A stretch of DNA of 64,000 nt from Ichthyophonus hoferi (lineage: Eukaryota > Opisthokonta > Ichthyosporea > Ichthyophonida > Ichthyophonidae): assembly GCA_002751075.1 (NCBI GenBank), contig NAOQ01000017.1:82262-146261 (forward strand), read 5' to 3'. Below, one piece after another: positions 40,171 through 55,500 of this stretch. Made by a program: the position numbers and the translations under genes. Below the pieces are notes generated by a model, which saw nothing but the letters and a program-made list of their open reading frames with translations, did not search any database and was not told where the DNA came from. Each line of letters starts with the position of its first letter. Position 1 is the first letter of the stretch.

Positions 40171-43100
40171 TTAACGTGATCCATGTTTCTTGAAACGTAG
40201 GGTGATATACGCCAATGTAAACCAGAATACCAAAAAGGCACATAATGCTATCATATTACCCCACAAGTGTGGTATACCTCCGACCGGACCAAAGCCCCAT
40301 TCAGCAAGAATAAAATCATTGCTTTGGGGTGCACATACAACTCCCTCGCATGCTTCAAAACCATCATGGCCGCCACGTGGCCATTGATTAATAGCTTGCG
40401 CATTGAAACAATAATTGAGCCATGAAAGGAAATACATCCATATCCAGTAGTCGGGAATAGATGGCCTTTGTACATCTGTGTAAGGGATGAAAAGAATAAA
40501 TACAAGTATAATATGACAATGCTTGGAAAGAAAATAACATGCAAATCTAATGAGCAAATAGTAGAGAACTCCAAATGGGAGTCTAGCAGTGGAGGAGTAT
40601 AAAAATGATGTGATATTTTCTGGAGATTAGTATAGAATGGCAACTCGCAAATGCATACATAACTATGTATATGTGCGTGCGTGCGTGCGTGTATATATGC
40701 AAGCATAGTAGGTCAGGCTATTGATGCATAGGTATGTAGAAAGAGAGGATGGGTACATACAAAATCCAGCGAAAAGGAATGAGGTAATAATGACGGGGAA
40801 CATCATAGCAGAAGCAGCCTCCGGGTCAGGGGCCAAGAAAGCAAACGTCTGTAACTCCCATACCGTCAAAATAAAATTAAGATATACATACTAGACAGGA
40901 GTAAATGTGTGGCTCGATATATATCAAAAATGCCCATAGTATTTTGAGTCAATTCGCGTGTGACAACAGAATAATTGGACAGATAATTGATAGTTAGTCT
41001 GTACATAAATTTAATACAAAAATATACATATAGGAAAAAATAAATCAAAAAACAACCACGCAAAAAATATACTAAAAAACAATTTCCCAAACCGTACAAA
41101 ACCAAAAACGAACCTGTGCAATGCCAAGTCCTACTAAGTCATTCAAAAGCAGAATGCAGTAGTAGATGGCACCAGCCGAAGCGGTTCTCCTTAAACCTAC
41201 AGTTGGGTAGACCGCAACTACCCATATAAAGGTCTGTATGGAATGAATATTCAATTAGATGCAATTTAATATGCGTCACATAATGCCATATATGGTCAAG
41301 GTTTGTGATCAACTGCTAAAAAGAAATGCAGAAGATATATGCGGGAATCTCTGGATTACTATAGAGAATTTGAGATACATGTAGCGCGCATGATAGAACG
41401 AAAGAGATAATACATTAAAATGTCGTCCCAAGGGCCGTAATAAATAAATAAAAAGGTGACTATTTTATTACATCTGTAAGGGTATTATAAAATACATACA
41501 AGGCAACAATAGTAATAGCAGTTAGATGATGAATGAGTAGAATGAGAGAAATACGAGTGAAGAAAAAATACCTTAAACATTTCCACAGGGATTTCTTGGA
41601 GGGTTATAGTAAGATAATAGGGTAGAACCTACGTATATAAGCAAGGTGTCAGTAAAAGATGATTATTATAAGTACACTAATAACTCTATGTATCATGACT
41701 ACAATATCAGTATAGTATACAGCGCATTAAACGACACTATAGTATATGGTATTATATTATCTTATATTAGATTACCCTATAATATATATCACATCACTTT
41801 TGCCATTCATTGCTGATTAAAGAGTTAATTCTAACTAAATAATTAACACACTGCCAATCATAACGCATGATATTTGTACTATAATTAGTACAAGAGTCAG
41901 GAATCAGATCACAGCGTGTGTTCTGAGATGAGAAAGGTAATGGAAGACAAGAAGTAGAGATAAAACAATGGTGATTATTCATGAAGCTTACAGAAGCAAA
42001 CACGCCCTAACAAACACCACGGGTAAGAATACCTGGTAGGCAGCAGCATTGCGTTCTCGAGTGAAGAAGAGGCGTTTTTCAATCACTGATAATTGAATAG
42101 ATTGGGTGTCAAGACAATTACAAACATGAATAAAATCAAATGTTGGGATAAGTAGCAATACATGTATGTAACAAACTTCCATATGTTCATTTTTATGTGT
42201 TTTAAATAATAATAATATTTTATTTTTATCATAGCAGTATGCCTAATGTACTACTACGTAAATGAGTCATTATGTGCATCGATGGGTGGACTAGGCTAAT
42301 AGAATACATTACTTGGATATGAATAGGTTAACATTAATGCCACAGATGTATATTCAAACAGAGTATTAGGATAATCCCATACCATATTGTATTAATCACA
42401 TGCCATTATAAAATTATCTCTATCATACATACATACATACAAAACTACAAAGCAAGAGAGGGACGGGACATACAGCTGGGGATTTGTCCCAATGAGCCAA
42501 AACCAAAGACCATGGTGCCAAAGTTGATAACAGATACGATATTATAAACAGAAGATGCCTCTTTGGTTTGACCGTGGAACACTGTCGTCACTAGGAACAA
42601 CATAACCACTGTATGGATATATATGGAGATAAGGGGGTCAGTGCAAGTATATATATATCTTTAGACATACATACACGCAGGTACATATCTATGCTAATCT
42701 ATGAAAAGAAATGAGTAGATCATCTATCGTCAATGTAGAGGCTTGGATGTTCCAATGCTTATCTAAGTCATATAACCTTTCTGTAAATCTATATATAGCA
42801 CAATGTAATATAAAGCCATATAAGGCACCGACGGACCATGTGTTCATATTAGCAATATAATGACATCATAATGACATCATTCACAAGACGTCCACTGACT
42901 ACAATATGGTAATACATATATTCACGTGAGGGTAAAGATAGCAATGAATATGAAAATAAAGTAGAGCATACTCTTTGTGAAAATAATAATAATAATAAAA
43001 CGAAAATACGGAGATAGTATAATGGTAGAGATGTTAGTAAAAGTAAAGGTACAAGAGAAGCCAGATTCTACTTACAAACCTGGGCAGCACGAGATATCCA

Positions 43101-45351
43101 ATAAGCTTTGTCACGTTTTCTTATGGCAAACTGACGCCTAAGTAATACCCGGAACACCCATGATCGACTATTTAAAAACTGTGGTTGTTCTTCAGCTAGA
43201 GTTTGTCTCTGTATATAGGTATATTGAGGGGTAGGTAGGTAGGAGGTAGGCGCGAGAAGAAAAGATAAGAAATAGAAAGAAAATAAATAAATGTGTAAGT
43301 TCCATATGATTTAACTACAGATAGCCCTAAGCTCAAAGTATGTGAAAAGAAAATGATGATGCTTAAAGGTATCAGGCAGGAGTATTAAAAGTAATTAAAT
43401 ATTGAAATGAAAACATGCTTGAGATAAGCGAGAGAAGGTGGAGGAAGAGGTATAATGAAAGGACCCTGTCTAATGACAAAGCAGAACTAGGAAATACAAG
43501 TTTAGTTAAGATGTTTGAATAGTTAGCAGTAGGAAAACAAATTAAAGCATTGATAAGATTAAAGAAAAGACTGAGGGAGACGATAATGACATTATAACAT
43601 ACTATAATATAACATAACATAGCATAACATAGCATAAAATAACATACAGTACGGCTAAGTAAAGCAAATCGCTCCTTATGGGCGGCGGTAGACTGGCTTC
43701 TATCCGTGGCTAACTCAGAGCGACGATACTATAGGTGAAGGTCGCAATATGTCAACAGGGGAGGTTATAGACAAGGATAAAGTGGCTAATAAGTGTATAT
43801 ATGATAGCATGATATAACGAGACTGTGCTGTATTTAATAGTTGGTATCGTTTACAAGGAGAAAAAATAAATAAATCAACAATTACACTACATACTATGAA
43901 TGAATATACAGTAGAATAGTTGGATATAAATACGTAAAACTTCAATATCAACAAAACGATATATAAGTATCATAACTGCATATGCACTCAAACATATAAT
44001 AATGATTAGCTTGATTGCCTCTAGTATAGTATGATAGTATACTTAGATATATGTTTAAATCGATTAACCTTCCGTGTCAATGAATGAACCCATACGGATA
44101 ATAATAAAAGAAGTAATAGGTGTATACATACACAGATGTGTATAATTGTATGACAATACTCATAATAGATTCATACCAAGGTTGATATCAATATTAAATG
44201 TATATAGATTTGAAACATTTGAATTGATCAGCTTTCCGTGTATGACATGATTCTTTTTTCCATCCCATCCATTCCATCAACTGACCTGCTCAGTAAAATA
44301 GTTTTTGTTGACATCTGGACCCTCTACCATTTTTTCACCTTGGCCAGTTCCGCCTCCGGTTACAGCAACTGTATAATAAATGTATTTAGTTGGTTTTTGC
44401 TTTACCGTCAGAATCTTTTTTTTTTTTAAAAAAAAAAACAAAATCTATATTAAATGAAACGAAAGAAGGCACAATTAAAATGCTTGATACATATGTTTGA
44501 GTTGATCCAATGAATAGTTGATTGTACTAATTAAAGTACGTAGGGGCTAATCAAATCACTGAAAATATCAGATTAAATGTAAAGAAATCTAGATCTGTTC
44601 AACTTACACGCTATCATACTATCAAATCGACTCATATATTATCATAGACACACAAAACCAATAGAGGTAACCTATCCTATAATTAGATTGTGTGTGGCTA
44701 AATATACATGCAGGCAAACACCAAACGAGTATAATCATTTATAGCATTGCCTATAACTTTCAATTAGTGACAGTACGTATTTAAATTCTGGAATGTTAAT
44801 TTGTTATGGTATATGCAATAGATAAATTATTCAAGATAAAAAAAAATGTACAGAGAAGATATGATACGTACTAAGGAAGTCAGCTGGACCCATGTTTTTA
44901 GGACAAACAAAACCCATATTCTCAAAGTACTTTACGGCCTGATCAGCGTGACCAAGGTATACTACATTGCCTTCCACTAGGAGAAGAAGTCTGTTGAAGA
45001 GAGGGGCAAAGGTGTTGGATGATTATCATGATACTGTTTATGTTTTTTATTTCTATCCTGTTCTTCGCCAACATGTGGCATATCAATTATAATATATACA
45101 AAACAAAGTGGAAAAACCGACGACTTGGAGTATCTCCTTTTATCCTATGTACACACAGAAACATTATTAAGCTCAACTATTAATTACAATTAGCAAATAG
45201 TTGATATTATCAATAGTGATTAATTAGCAATTAATTGGATATTAATCTTAATCTTAAAAATTATACAATAATTAATGCATTTTATAATTTAATTTCAAAG
45301 AGATTCTAATCTACGACCACTGAAGTCCATGTACAGGTATTAACATATGTT

Positions 45352-45393
<42 letters not shown>

Positions 45394-48058
45394 GGTGTAG
45401 GGGCTTACTTGTCAAATAGTCTGTATACATCTGTAGAAGGCTGATGAATGGTACAAATGGTGGTGCGCCCACGATTAGTAATGTCTCTCATGACAGACAT
45501 CACCTCTAACGCAGTTGTACTGTATTACATGGCACATAACTTTTAGTCAATAGTATTCACGGCCATTATTAAAGAACTAGCATACAACACAGGCTTTGAA
45601 TATATTCTTGGTAGACACATATATATGTGTGTGGGGGGTGGGCGTGGAGTTATTTAGAAACATAAAAACACATCATTTGGTTCGAAAAATTCAAATAAAT
45701 GTGTATGCTACATAGCCGCTATACAAATACATGGGCAAATATAATGGGAGAGGTCGGAGATATATGGGTAAGGAGGATGCATTACACTCCCTGTAATAGT
45801 AGTGATAAAAAATAGGTACATTATATTAGTAAGTACCATAATGTTACCAATATATCACAGGTAATGTAACATACACATCCCTTATCGCAAACATTTATAA
45901 TCTAGTACAACTTGGACTGTTTCTGTCATACATGGATTCATTCAAAGTGGTGTATGTAAAGGAAAAGTAGATGAAAAGCAATCCTGATAGAAGAGATAAT
46001 AAATCGTATAGAGAATAGTAAAAAATGTACCTGTCTAGTCCACTTGTGGGTTCATCCAAGAACAGAACACCTGTATATAGTGCATGTATATATATAGACA
46101 TAAGTATATGCAAATTGTCAATAATCACTGTAAATTAGCATGAATAAAGCGAATGAATATATATATATATATATATATGCGTATCTATCTATATAAGAAG
46201 TGTACATACGTGGGTCGGTTAATAGCTCGATACCAATGTTGACACGCTTGGCCTGGCCACCACTAATCCCTCTCATCTGTTCAGTGCCTATCATAGTATC
46301 TTGACACGACTCCAATCCCAACTCGTTGATAACCTAAATACCATACACCTTGTCAATGTATTATACTACAGTATATAACTTTCATTATTTCATATGGACC
46401 CCCGTTATCTCTGTGTAATGTATATGCTCTTAGGCCTGCATATGCACAGTTATATCCAGACTACCTAATAATAACAACCGTGGAGTGTTGGGTGCATTAT
46501 TCGCCATTGTAGTGCCGCCAAATATTTTTTTAAAAGTATGTTAAGGTCGAAGGAAGAGATCACACGTTAGCTACTATTGTGATAAGCATAGATGCAAAGA
46601 TACTGTGTAATATGTATGTACATATGAATGTGTTTATATACATGGATATACAAGTGTGTATGCTTATAATTCCGAATAAAGAAGTTTTAACTCATAGACA
46701 CTTAACGATCAAAAGCAATATCTAACATAACACAGTCTATTCCTATATATACAATATACCTGTTGCACTCGGGCATTGACATAAACTTCCGACACAGAGC
46801 TAGGTAGACGGATAAGGGCTGAGTAATAGAAGAGCTCCTTGGGGGTTAGGGTACCAATAAGAATATCTCTCTGTTCAACATAGCCAACCACTCGCTTGTA
46901 GGAAATAGTCGGTGGTTCTCCGTTGACAAGCAACTCTCCCTCGATTGTTCCTCTATTCTTACGGCGCGAGAGCACATCCAGGAGGGTGGATTTACCAGCC
47001 CCCGAGGGACCCATAAGGGCAGTCATGGTGTTGGGCTGTATAGTTGTAGGTGTATCAGTTAAAATGAGTATGTGTGATTGACCGATTATGCAACTGGATA
47101 TAGGATATATATATATATATATATGAACAATAGAATTTATATGTCTGTATGTATAGAATCACATGAAATGAAGCAAGTATGTATGCCGACATATTTGCAT
47201 AGGTAGGTGTATAGTAAGCGCATGCAAGTGCATATTGCACGTCTCGTATATGTATATGTATATGTATCTAATTATCATCATACCACATACTTTAATAGCC
47301 CCGGTGACTGTAGTCAGTAGATACTTGTCATATACTTCCTCCTTGGGAAAACCTTGTAGGGACAAGCCCCTCATCTTTTCCATAAACGACATCTCTTTAA
47401 CAACAACAGGTACACTGTACGATAGAGAATCGAACTGTTGAAGAAAATAGCATGGGTGTAGGTGAGCTTACGCACAAGGCCAATAGTGTGATACTTAGAT
47501 GAAAGAGTAGAGACTGAAGTTTAATCCACGCATTTTCTGTAAAATATAAGTACGTGCTACTATATGGTTTTAAATTAATGGGTATTACTATGGCAGGGCA
47601 GTGTGTATCATATTGGTTATAGCACCTACTAAGGCATTTAAAACATTATTACGCGTTTCTTTACAACACAAGCATACTCTCAATAGTGAAACAGTCACAG
47701 ATATAATAACCATGTTTCTATCAAAGTGAGTGTAGCAACCTACACCTTTAGTCTTTTACGTCTTTTAATTGGATAATTTCCTAAAGTGCACAGCAAAATT
47801 AAAATTGAAACTCCCACAGTGCATGTTCTTCAACTCAGTACCGAGGCAAACGCAATATATTCCACTAACAATCAAGATTTTTAAAAAAAATCTAACAAGT
47901 TATGTCAGTTAAAACTAACAATAAGAAGGGTAAACACAAACCGTAATAGTAACTGGTCCATCCTGGTTGACATCAATCAAAACATCAGTGGGGTCGCCTG
48001 GTATATCTGTCGCAGTCGGAGTGTCGGGTCCACCAATTCCACTATGCCGTTCTATCAT
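40171..48058 (-). CDS. ABCG-family half-transporter, minus strand (16 exons, possibly 17)
   Basis: ATP-driven exporter in reverse order: ATPase first, then six membrane helices; usually a dimer. Exons in transcript order: 48058-47942, 47434-47291, 47035-46760, 46333-46210, 46070-46031, 45519-45409, 44990-44872, 44368-44286, 43728-43648, 43208-43076, 42608-42474, 42085-42033, 41628-41572, 41233-41114, 40848-40761, 40475-40171. All phases agree; 661 residues, usual for ABCG half-transporters. Visible motifs are Walker [12 protein letters not shown]-loop [12 protein letters not shown], signature [15 protein letters not shown], Walker [15 protein letters not shown]-loop TICTIHQPS, the linker helix [16 protein letters not shown] and [20 protein letters not shown] near the C-terminus. 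The ATG at 48058 directly follows an acceptor-like AG, so a 12-nt first exon at 48485-48474 (MTEN) may precede it. Substrate unknown; ABCG members move sterols, lipids or xenobiotics. Confidence 0.92.
45353..45391. repeat. (AG)n microsatellite in an ABCG intron
   Basis: About 19 uninterrupted AG dinucleotides, in the intron between the exons at 45409-45519 and 44872-44990 of the minus-strand gene. It lies only about 18 bases beyond that exon's donor. Confidence 0.95.
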
Positions 48059-48485
48059 CTAACCAATAAATCAAACGGTCATTTTAAAGTTAAAATAATA
48101 CATAACTACCATATATATATATATATACTCCACAGTTGGAGGGTCTGCATCGGACTCTATTGTAAAAAGAAAAGAAAAAACTGTTCAGAACGAAAACATT
48201 GGCAACACAAATCGTATACATTGGGGGACTAAGCATTAACAAGGTTTTACAAGGTAGGCTGCCAGGATCTTTATGGAGGTCAATAAATAACTTGTACATA
48301 ATTCTTTGGCGTCATTTGGAATAATATTCTACAAGTTGAAGTTGACCGCCCAAAGAACATAGTTCCATAGACTGCAATAAGTAATAAATCACATATGATA
48401 TAATAACACAAGACTCAACATACAAAATAAAGCTCTTTGCAAATAAAAATTATTTGTATGTGTGTATATTTACATTTTCAGTCAT

Positions 48486-49590
48486 GGCGCCCAGTTCCTT
48501 CAAGTGACTGGTGCCACTATTTCACAGAATTCACTATTATAGAATAAACAGAAATCTTCTCTGTAAGATACAAAACGGCTAGTAATACAAAATGAAATCT
48601 ACATTGGTTGCGTACATAAATGCATACTATATTTCACTTCGTTCACACGGGCTCTGCTGCTTTAATACAAACCAATCATAATGGGTACAAGGCAAGTGAT
48701 AGTTGGCCATTGTTTATGAACGTACTTGGAGATCATCTCTTGGGCTATGTAAAACCATGATTGGTATGTATGCTTCGTTCTAAAATGATGTACTGGCCTT
48801 TAATTGGGGAATACCTCGGTACATATGATGCATGATATGTATTGGGTCGGGCTCCGCACGTGCACACTCTATGCTGCTCATTATCCCATTCATCTTGAAC
48901 GTAATAAAATAACTATGGAAAAGAAATTTTAAATATTGGACCAATTATCTATTTTAAATTGTTTTAAAATCCTATAGGAAAATGTATTGTTTTCTTCCTC
49001 TTTTAAAAGTCAAGTAAGTGATCACTTAGAGGAGGGGTTACAATGAGAACCGCAAGATTAGACCAGCCAATCCGCACGTTATGCCTATAACGTTATTATT
49101 GATCCCTAGGAGTGAGTATGCACGAATGAAAAGATACTTGTCTGTCTCCTTATGATTTAACGATCTTACTTTGCATACGTACTTAAGTATACATAATATT
49201 TACATGCGTATACCGTATATAATAAGCTTTGTTGCTATTTAGATTCGCCGTTTCGAGAGCAATTTTATTATTGCGTGCAATTATTATCCTGTTTAGGACA
49301 TATTAGAAAGAACGGATAAATAGGATAGTTCTCTCTAGGGAGACTGCGTAAGTTCTAGTAAATATGGGGCTCTCTGAAACACCCTGTGCTAAGACGGAGA
49401 AAGACCTGTGCGACTCGGTAAGTTGTTCTCAGTCATTTAGAGTCTTTATAGTGATTTCCACGTAGACTTGTTATAGTGATTGCGAACTCTTTGCAAACTT
49501 TTATTATTATTATATGTCCTTCTCTTCTGGTAGAAGAAAGTGTACAATATGTGGATTTGAAAGGACAGATGAATATTAACAGGAACTCGC
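48486..49590. promoter_or_regulatory. Shared upstream region of two head-to-head ABCG genes
   Basis: About 1.1 kb separates the starts of the minus-strand and plus-strand ABCG genes, so both promoters must lie here. No core promoter motif could be assigned with confidence in this composition. A possible untranslated first exon of the plus-strand gene ends at 49417 with a perfect GTAAGT donor. Confidence 0.5.
49364..49417 (+). other. Possible 5' untranslated exon with an upstream ATG (plus-strand ABCG)
   Basis: ATG at 49364 opens 18 codons that end exactly at a GTAAGT donor. Splicing to the acceptor at 49580-49582 leaves this frame open but out of phase with the ABCG start at 49591; it would end soon after the first coding exon. 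It could therefore be an upstream open frame overlapping the main start. Expression evidence is lacking. Confidence 0.35.
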
Positions 49591-52500
49591 ATGCCGGTAC
49601 AGCCATCTAACCTCAGAAGAATACGCGTTAGCTCCAAAACATCTATTGCAGCATCGACAGGCAACAACGATATCGATGAGGTGAGTCCCTTCTACACACT
49701 CTCTCCCTTATCTTGAAGTTACATGAAGGTTGTTTTATTTCAGTTATAGAACAAATTCAATTCAAATATTGTGCCCGCAGTTGTACAATAAAACAGTGTA
49801 TAACAATGTCGTCTGAGCCAACTACAGGTTAGATTAAGTATCTTCTCGTAGACAAAAATATTTATACATAGCCAGTTGTACTTGTTTTTCCCCACTGTGT
49901 ACGCTCACTGCTCTCTTCTTAGCACTGGGAGAGAGAAGGAAGTTGTCTACTTGGTTGCTAATAATAATACACCTTGAATAATTAATATAATTATTATTAT
50001 ATTATTATATTACATCTATTGATCAGGAGTTAGCGATATGATATGCTACCTGTGATTAAACGCCTCTTGAAGTAATTTTGTTTTACTAATACTATATACT
50101 CAACATTCTAAGGTAATTCAAAACGATCAACATAAAATCAATATTACCTTTGAGGATCTTGGCTATGGTGTGTATGAGGGAAAGGGTAAAGAAAATATAA
50201 AATGGCTTTTGAAGGTATGTTGTTATTGGCTGGGTGGTTTTATGTATAGGTGTGTTTCATTTGTTAAAATATGATATAATCTGGGTTTTGTTGGCTTCTA
50301 TTTCTTTTTATCTTTTGATAAACTCAGTTTACCTGTTTACCTGTTTACCTGTTCCATTTTATCTCCATCTTGCGCTTATTTATCCCCAGTTTGGTACTAT
50401 AGTATTTTAACTATATACTGTGATATTAAATATCAATCATTGTTTAAAGACTTTTTATTTGATTTTTAGTTTTTCATTGACATTGACAACCTTTTCTTTT
50501 ACATGACATGTTCTATGGGTTGTAGGCATTCTAGGTATATGGTGCCTAATGCTTATGCCAACTCTATTATAGTTATAGATATTATTGTGTGGTTGAAGTT
50601 TTAAATAGTGTAATTTTAATGATAGTTTTCAAATGGCCAATTATTGTTAAGAATATTACTGTATAGTGCAATGAAGTTTGATTTACACTAGATGAAATCA
50701 ATTATAGAAGCTAATGTAGTGTATTACATTATAAAGGCCTGCTGGCCGAGAGCCATGACAGTATTAGCATGCATACTACTACTACTTATTTAAATTATGT
50801 ATAATCGCCTGGGACCGGTGTGGCAATCTATACGTATGTGCGGTAATATACATCCATGATATACATCCATGCTCTATCAGAAGTCATTAGTTATATTGAT
50901 TTTATTTAAACTTGGTCTATGCCTAATAATACCCTACTTCTTACCATAATATCTTGCTATTGGCAGAATGTCACTGGATATATTCAACCTGGAAAGATGA
51001 CAGCCCTGATGGGACCTTCTGGTGCAGGAAAGGTAACACGCAAATTGTCTTACCTCCTGTTGATTTCATTTTTAAATATGAGCAAACATACACTGTATAC
51101 GTTTGAGTCTGTTTCCTATCAACCTTACCACTTGGAATATACTTTGTGCTTCTATTCTCTTCCCAATTGGCCCCATTTTGGCTCAAGATCATGTTATTGT
51201 TGTATTTAAGTGTTTTATTACCCATGTAATGTATCAAGTTTGCTATTGAATTTATTTCTGATATCATACAATGGCATATACTCAGAGTACATTGTTAGAT
51301 GTGTTGGCTGGTAGAAAGTCAACGGGAGTGATCGAAGGTGAACTACTTTTCAATGGCAGACGACGCACCAGAATTATGAAGCGTTGGTTCGGGTATGTGT
51401 ATGATTATAATTTAATAGTATAAACAATGACTAATGTATGTATTCGCATATAAAGATGTCATGATATTATAGGTGTATATTGATGACATTATTACTGACC
51501 GGCTGGCTGTCCATTTCCCTATGTTTCTTGGTGATATATAAACACACGCACATATAATTATAGTTACGTAGAACAGGTTGATATTCTTATTCCCACACTG
51601 AGTGTCAGAGAGTCGCTTATGTTTACAGCCAGGCTAAGAATAGAAAAGAATCCAAACCTAACTCCTGCAGAAGACTATAAGGCAAAAGAAGATAGGGTAT
51701 GTTTAACGCTTTAAGCTCAATCTTGTATAATACTATCTGTAACTTTTTCTTTATGTTGCATTACTGAACTATACTTATTGATGGTATTATTGCTCCTGTA
51801 ACTCTACGACTGTAATCATTAGTGTTTGGAAGCTTTGCGTAGTAATATAAAATATATCTAAGAACTAGGGGGGAAACTATTAGCAAGATATTAAAATTAA
51901 CGGCTCAATCATTGATGAGATTTTAAAAACAATAAGATTGTTTAAATCTCTCATCTTTAAGCTAAGCATATTTAATCATTCAATCATGTATAATATATAT
52001 AATTTTAACAAGTCCTTTTTTCTTTTACTTTGTGTACTTCATAACTCATTTCTTGTAAGATATATTACGTCACCCAATCTCGCTCCCCCACTAATTTCCC
52101 TTACACCAGGTAACAGAAGTCATGAGACTATTGGGTCTGACAAGCTGTGCAGACGTTCTTATTGGTGATGCGCGTAACCCTGGTATCTCCGGTGGACAAG
52201 TTAAGCGTGTCAATGCTGGAATGGAACTTATCACCAACCCTAGTATGTACCAGTGCTTACTGGTTACTTGACTTTAATGAGTTAATTGATGACATTAATC
52301 AGCTACGCGTTAAAGTGTTATTTTGTATTTTTTGATATATGTATATAACTTGGTATATACAAATATCTATTACTGATTCTGTAATTTGTCTTCAATTACC
52401 TTTTGGTCTGTCTGTATTACGATACGTAATATTTTTCAACAATGCTGTGATGTTACTTAGTTATAATTTTCAGGTATTCTCTTCTTGGACGAGCCCACAT

Positions 52501-55500
52501 CTGGTCTAGATTCCTCCACCTCATTTGACTTCATGAAGGTAGGTGAATCTCTATAAAACAAATACCTTAGAGAGGATATACTTCTCTTGATGATATAGCA
52601 TTATGTACTTTCGTTTACCTATGCAAACCTGCTGTTGTTTTGACTATCTATCCTGCTTCTTTATCTTCTTTTTGTTTTCTGAAATTTTCTCTCTTTGGGG
52701 TTTGTTTTAAAAAATATTGTTGCTTTATTCACATCTTTCATACCTATTACACTACACCACTATTCTCTGCAAGTTTCATTCTACTTGGGCTTCATACAGT
52801 CTTTGCCATTCCGACTCTTATATATATTAACGAAACTTATCTTACTTATTTAGGTAGTTAAAAATGTTGCAGACACTGGAATGGGTATTATTTGTACCAT
52901 CCATCAGCCTTCGTCCGATATTTATGCTCTTTTCGACAGGTAATATAACACCATATGCTTGCATTTTATTTTAGTAGTTGAGGTACATTGTACCATTATT
53001 AGCGAGATGGAAGAAATTAAGTATATAGGGCCAGCCATTACAATGACAGGGGAAAGGCCTATATAATATATATATATATTATACTCTATTATACTCTGTT
53101 ACATTATGCTCTATTATGTTATATATATATTGATGTAGTGGACTGCAGGCTTCTACTACTAGTGAGTGGAGAGGTGGTATATTTAGGAGATGCTCACCAA
53201 GCCGTGGATTACTTTGTGAGCAAGGGTTTCCCTGCCCCGCGTGATGTTAATCCTGCTGATTATCTTGGTAAGCGTCTATATATATATATATATATATATA
53301 CCTATCGACTTGACTGTTATTCTTTATGATTTATATGTAGTGTCGTTTATTTTTTGTGCACTAAATGTGTAGTTTTTATATGATTGTACTTCGTCTTATC
53401 TAATGTGTAGTAAGCGATACATTCCGAAATTCTGGTATTGGGCAACTCAAGCTTACAAACATCCACAACCCGAGTGCGGTAACTGGCTTTATACTCTATA
53501 TACCTGTCAGTCTTTGTTGCCTTTTACTTCCACGCTATTCGTTGTTTTCCCTCTGTTTAATAACACTCCTTTTTTCCTCTCTTTCTTCCCATTAGTGGCG
53601 GTGACGGCTAAGAATAAACCTCTCATAGAAACAGATGAGACAAAACAATGGCCAACGGTACGTTTTCCTTGTTTTAGCAAAGCCAATCATTATTGTGTTA
53701 TATTTTTAATCAGTAACTTTTGTCTTGCGTGATATATTCCAATTGGCCAAATGCTTTGTGCTTTAAAACATTGGTGCACATTAACCAAATCTTGACACTG
53801 GAAAGTTCTGTCTGAACCCATATTACACTATGATGGAGCTTCTGTTATGAAGCCTGTGAAATAATACCCTCATTGTATGCTAGGGCCTTGACCAGGCCTA
53901 CCGAATCATTCAAAAATAGATACAAAATACATATACAACTGAAATTAATATATTTCACCTATACGCCCACAAACTCCCCGTAGTAGTCACCAACAAATTT
54001 ATTTTATTAACACGATTAATTACTAACAATGTGCGACATGCTCAGGTTGAACCAGGCTTCTGGGCCCAAATGTATAAAACGTCAAACATTGCTGAAATGA
54101 GAAAAACTAGTACAAGGTGAGCCAAAGAGTTGTATCTGCACTTATGTATCATTTAATATATGTGTACATATCTTTCTTACATACTCATCATGCTTGCCTT
54201 CAGTTATACATAGGCATCCGTATAGCTATTGTGAGTGTGTCAATATTTTTCTGCGACTATGCTTCTATTGATATATCAGTCCATCAATATACTAATCAAT
54301 AACCATACAGGAACCTGAGATCGGAAGCTCAACAGATTGAGTTGAGCCCTGACATCAAACGTTTTGCTAATAGTAAGTTAATAGTTATAGATATATGTTT
54401 TGATCTATTTGTCCTCTCTCTTGTCTTATTCTATTTCTAATTCTTTAAAATTAGAGAAGAGGAAAACAAATCCTATTATAGTAAGTGGGTTTGTGGTGAG
54501 TGTGTTGTAGTGAAGGGTATGTATAATTGACAGACATTGTTACAAAGAAATGGTAACAAAGCTGTGAGAGATGAGGGGAAAAGTATGTTGCGCTGATAGA
54601 TAGGTTTAAAAGGATACGCATATGATTCAGATGTAAGTGGTTGTTGAGGCAAAGGGAGGTGGGGGGGTCGTATATGACTGTCTATACTACAGTGCGAATA
54701 TTACTCTAATAACAAACTGTTTACCTGAGAGTAAATAGAAGTCTAGCATTGGATCTTAACTGATTAATATGTGACCTCTTTATTCAGGTTTTTGGCATAG
54801 TCTGGGTGTTCTGATTACTCGCCAGGTTAGAAAATCAGCTAGGGATCCAGGATTCTTCTTTAAACGTGTATTTACTGTACTGGTAAGGCTACTACCAGCC
54901 CTTCTTACATATATGTATACCCTCTTGTTCTGGCTTTTATATGCCCTGTTCTTGCATTAAGTGCTATTTATAAAATCCTTTTTCGTTTATGTAGCAGACA
55001 GTCGCATTTGCATGCGTTAATAACCATAATTTTAAAATATCTACTGTATAACTTGTTCTAGCAGAATAATAGGGAATAATAATACAATCACACTGCACAA
55101 ACTGTGACTATGCATAGATGACAGGAAAGAGAGAAAGAGTTTGGGGGGTGGGGGAGTGAGTACAATAAAGGGTCTTGATTTATCCTGGAGATAACTAACT
55201 AACACAACATAATAATATTAAAGACCACCTCCCTTATCTTCATGTCGGTTTACGTCAATATTGGAACGGACAATAGAGATATCCGTAACCGACAAGCCTT
55301 GATTATGTTGACATGTACTTTCTTTACCATTGGATCTAATAGCTATCTCCCACCATGTACGTTAAGTAGAATCATGTGGAGAATGCATAAATGGCTGGTT
55401 TATTAGCGTTTGTTTCCTATGTCTTTCAAGAACATATGTTCTGTAGCTTAAAGCATATATGTATGACCAATAATTTGCGTAAGAGTGCATATGAAGCTGA

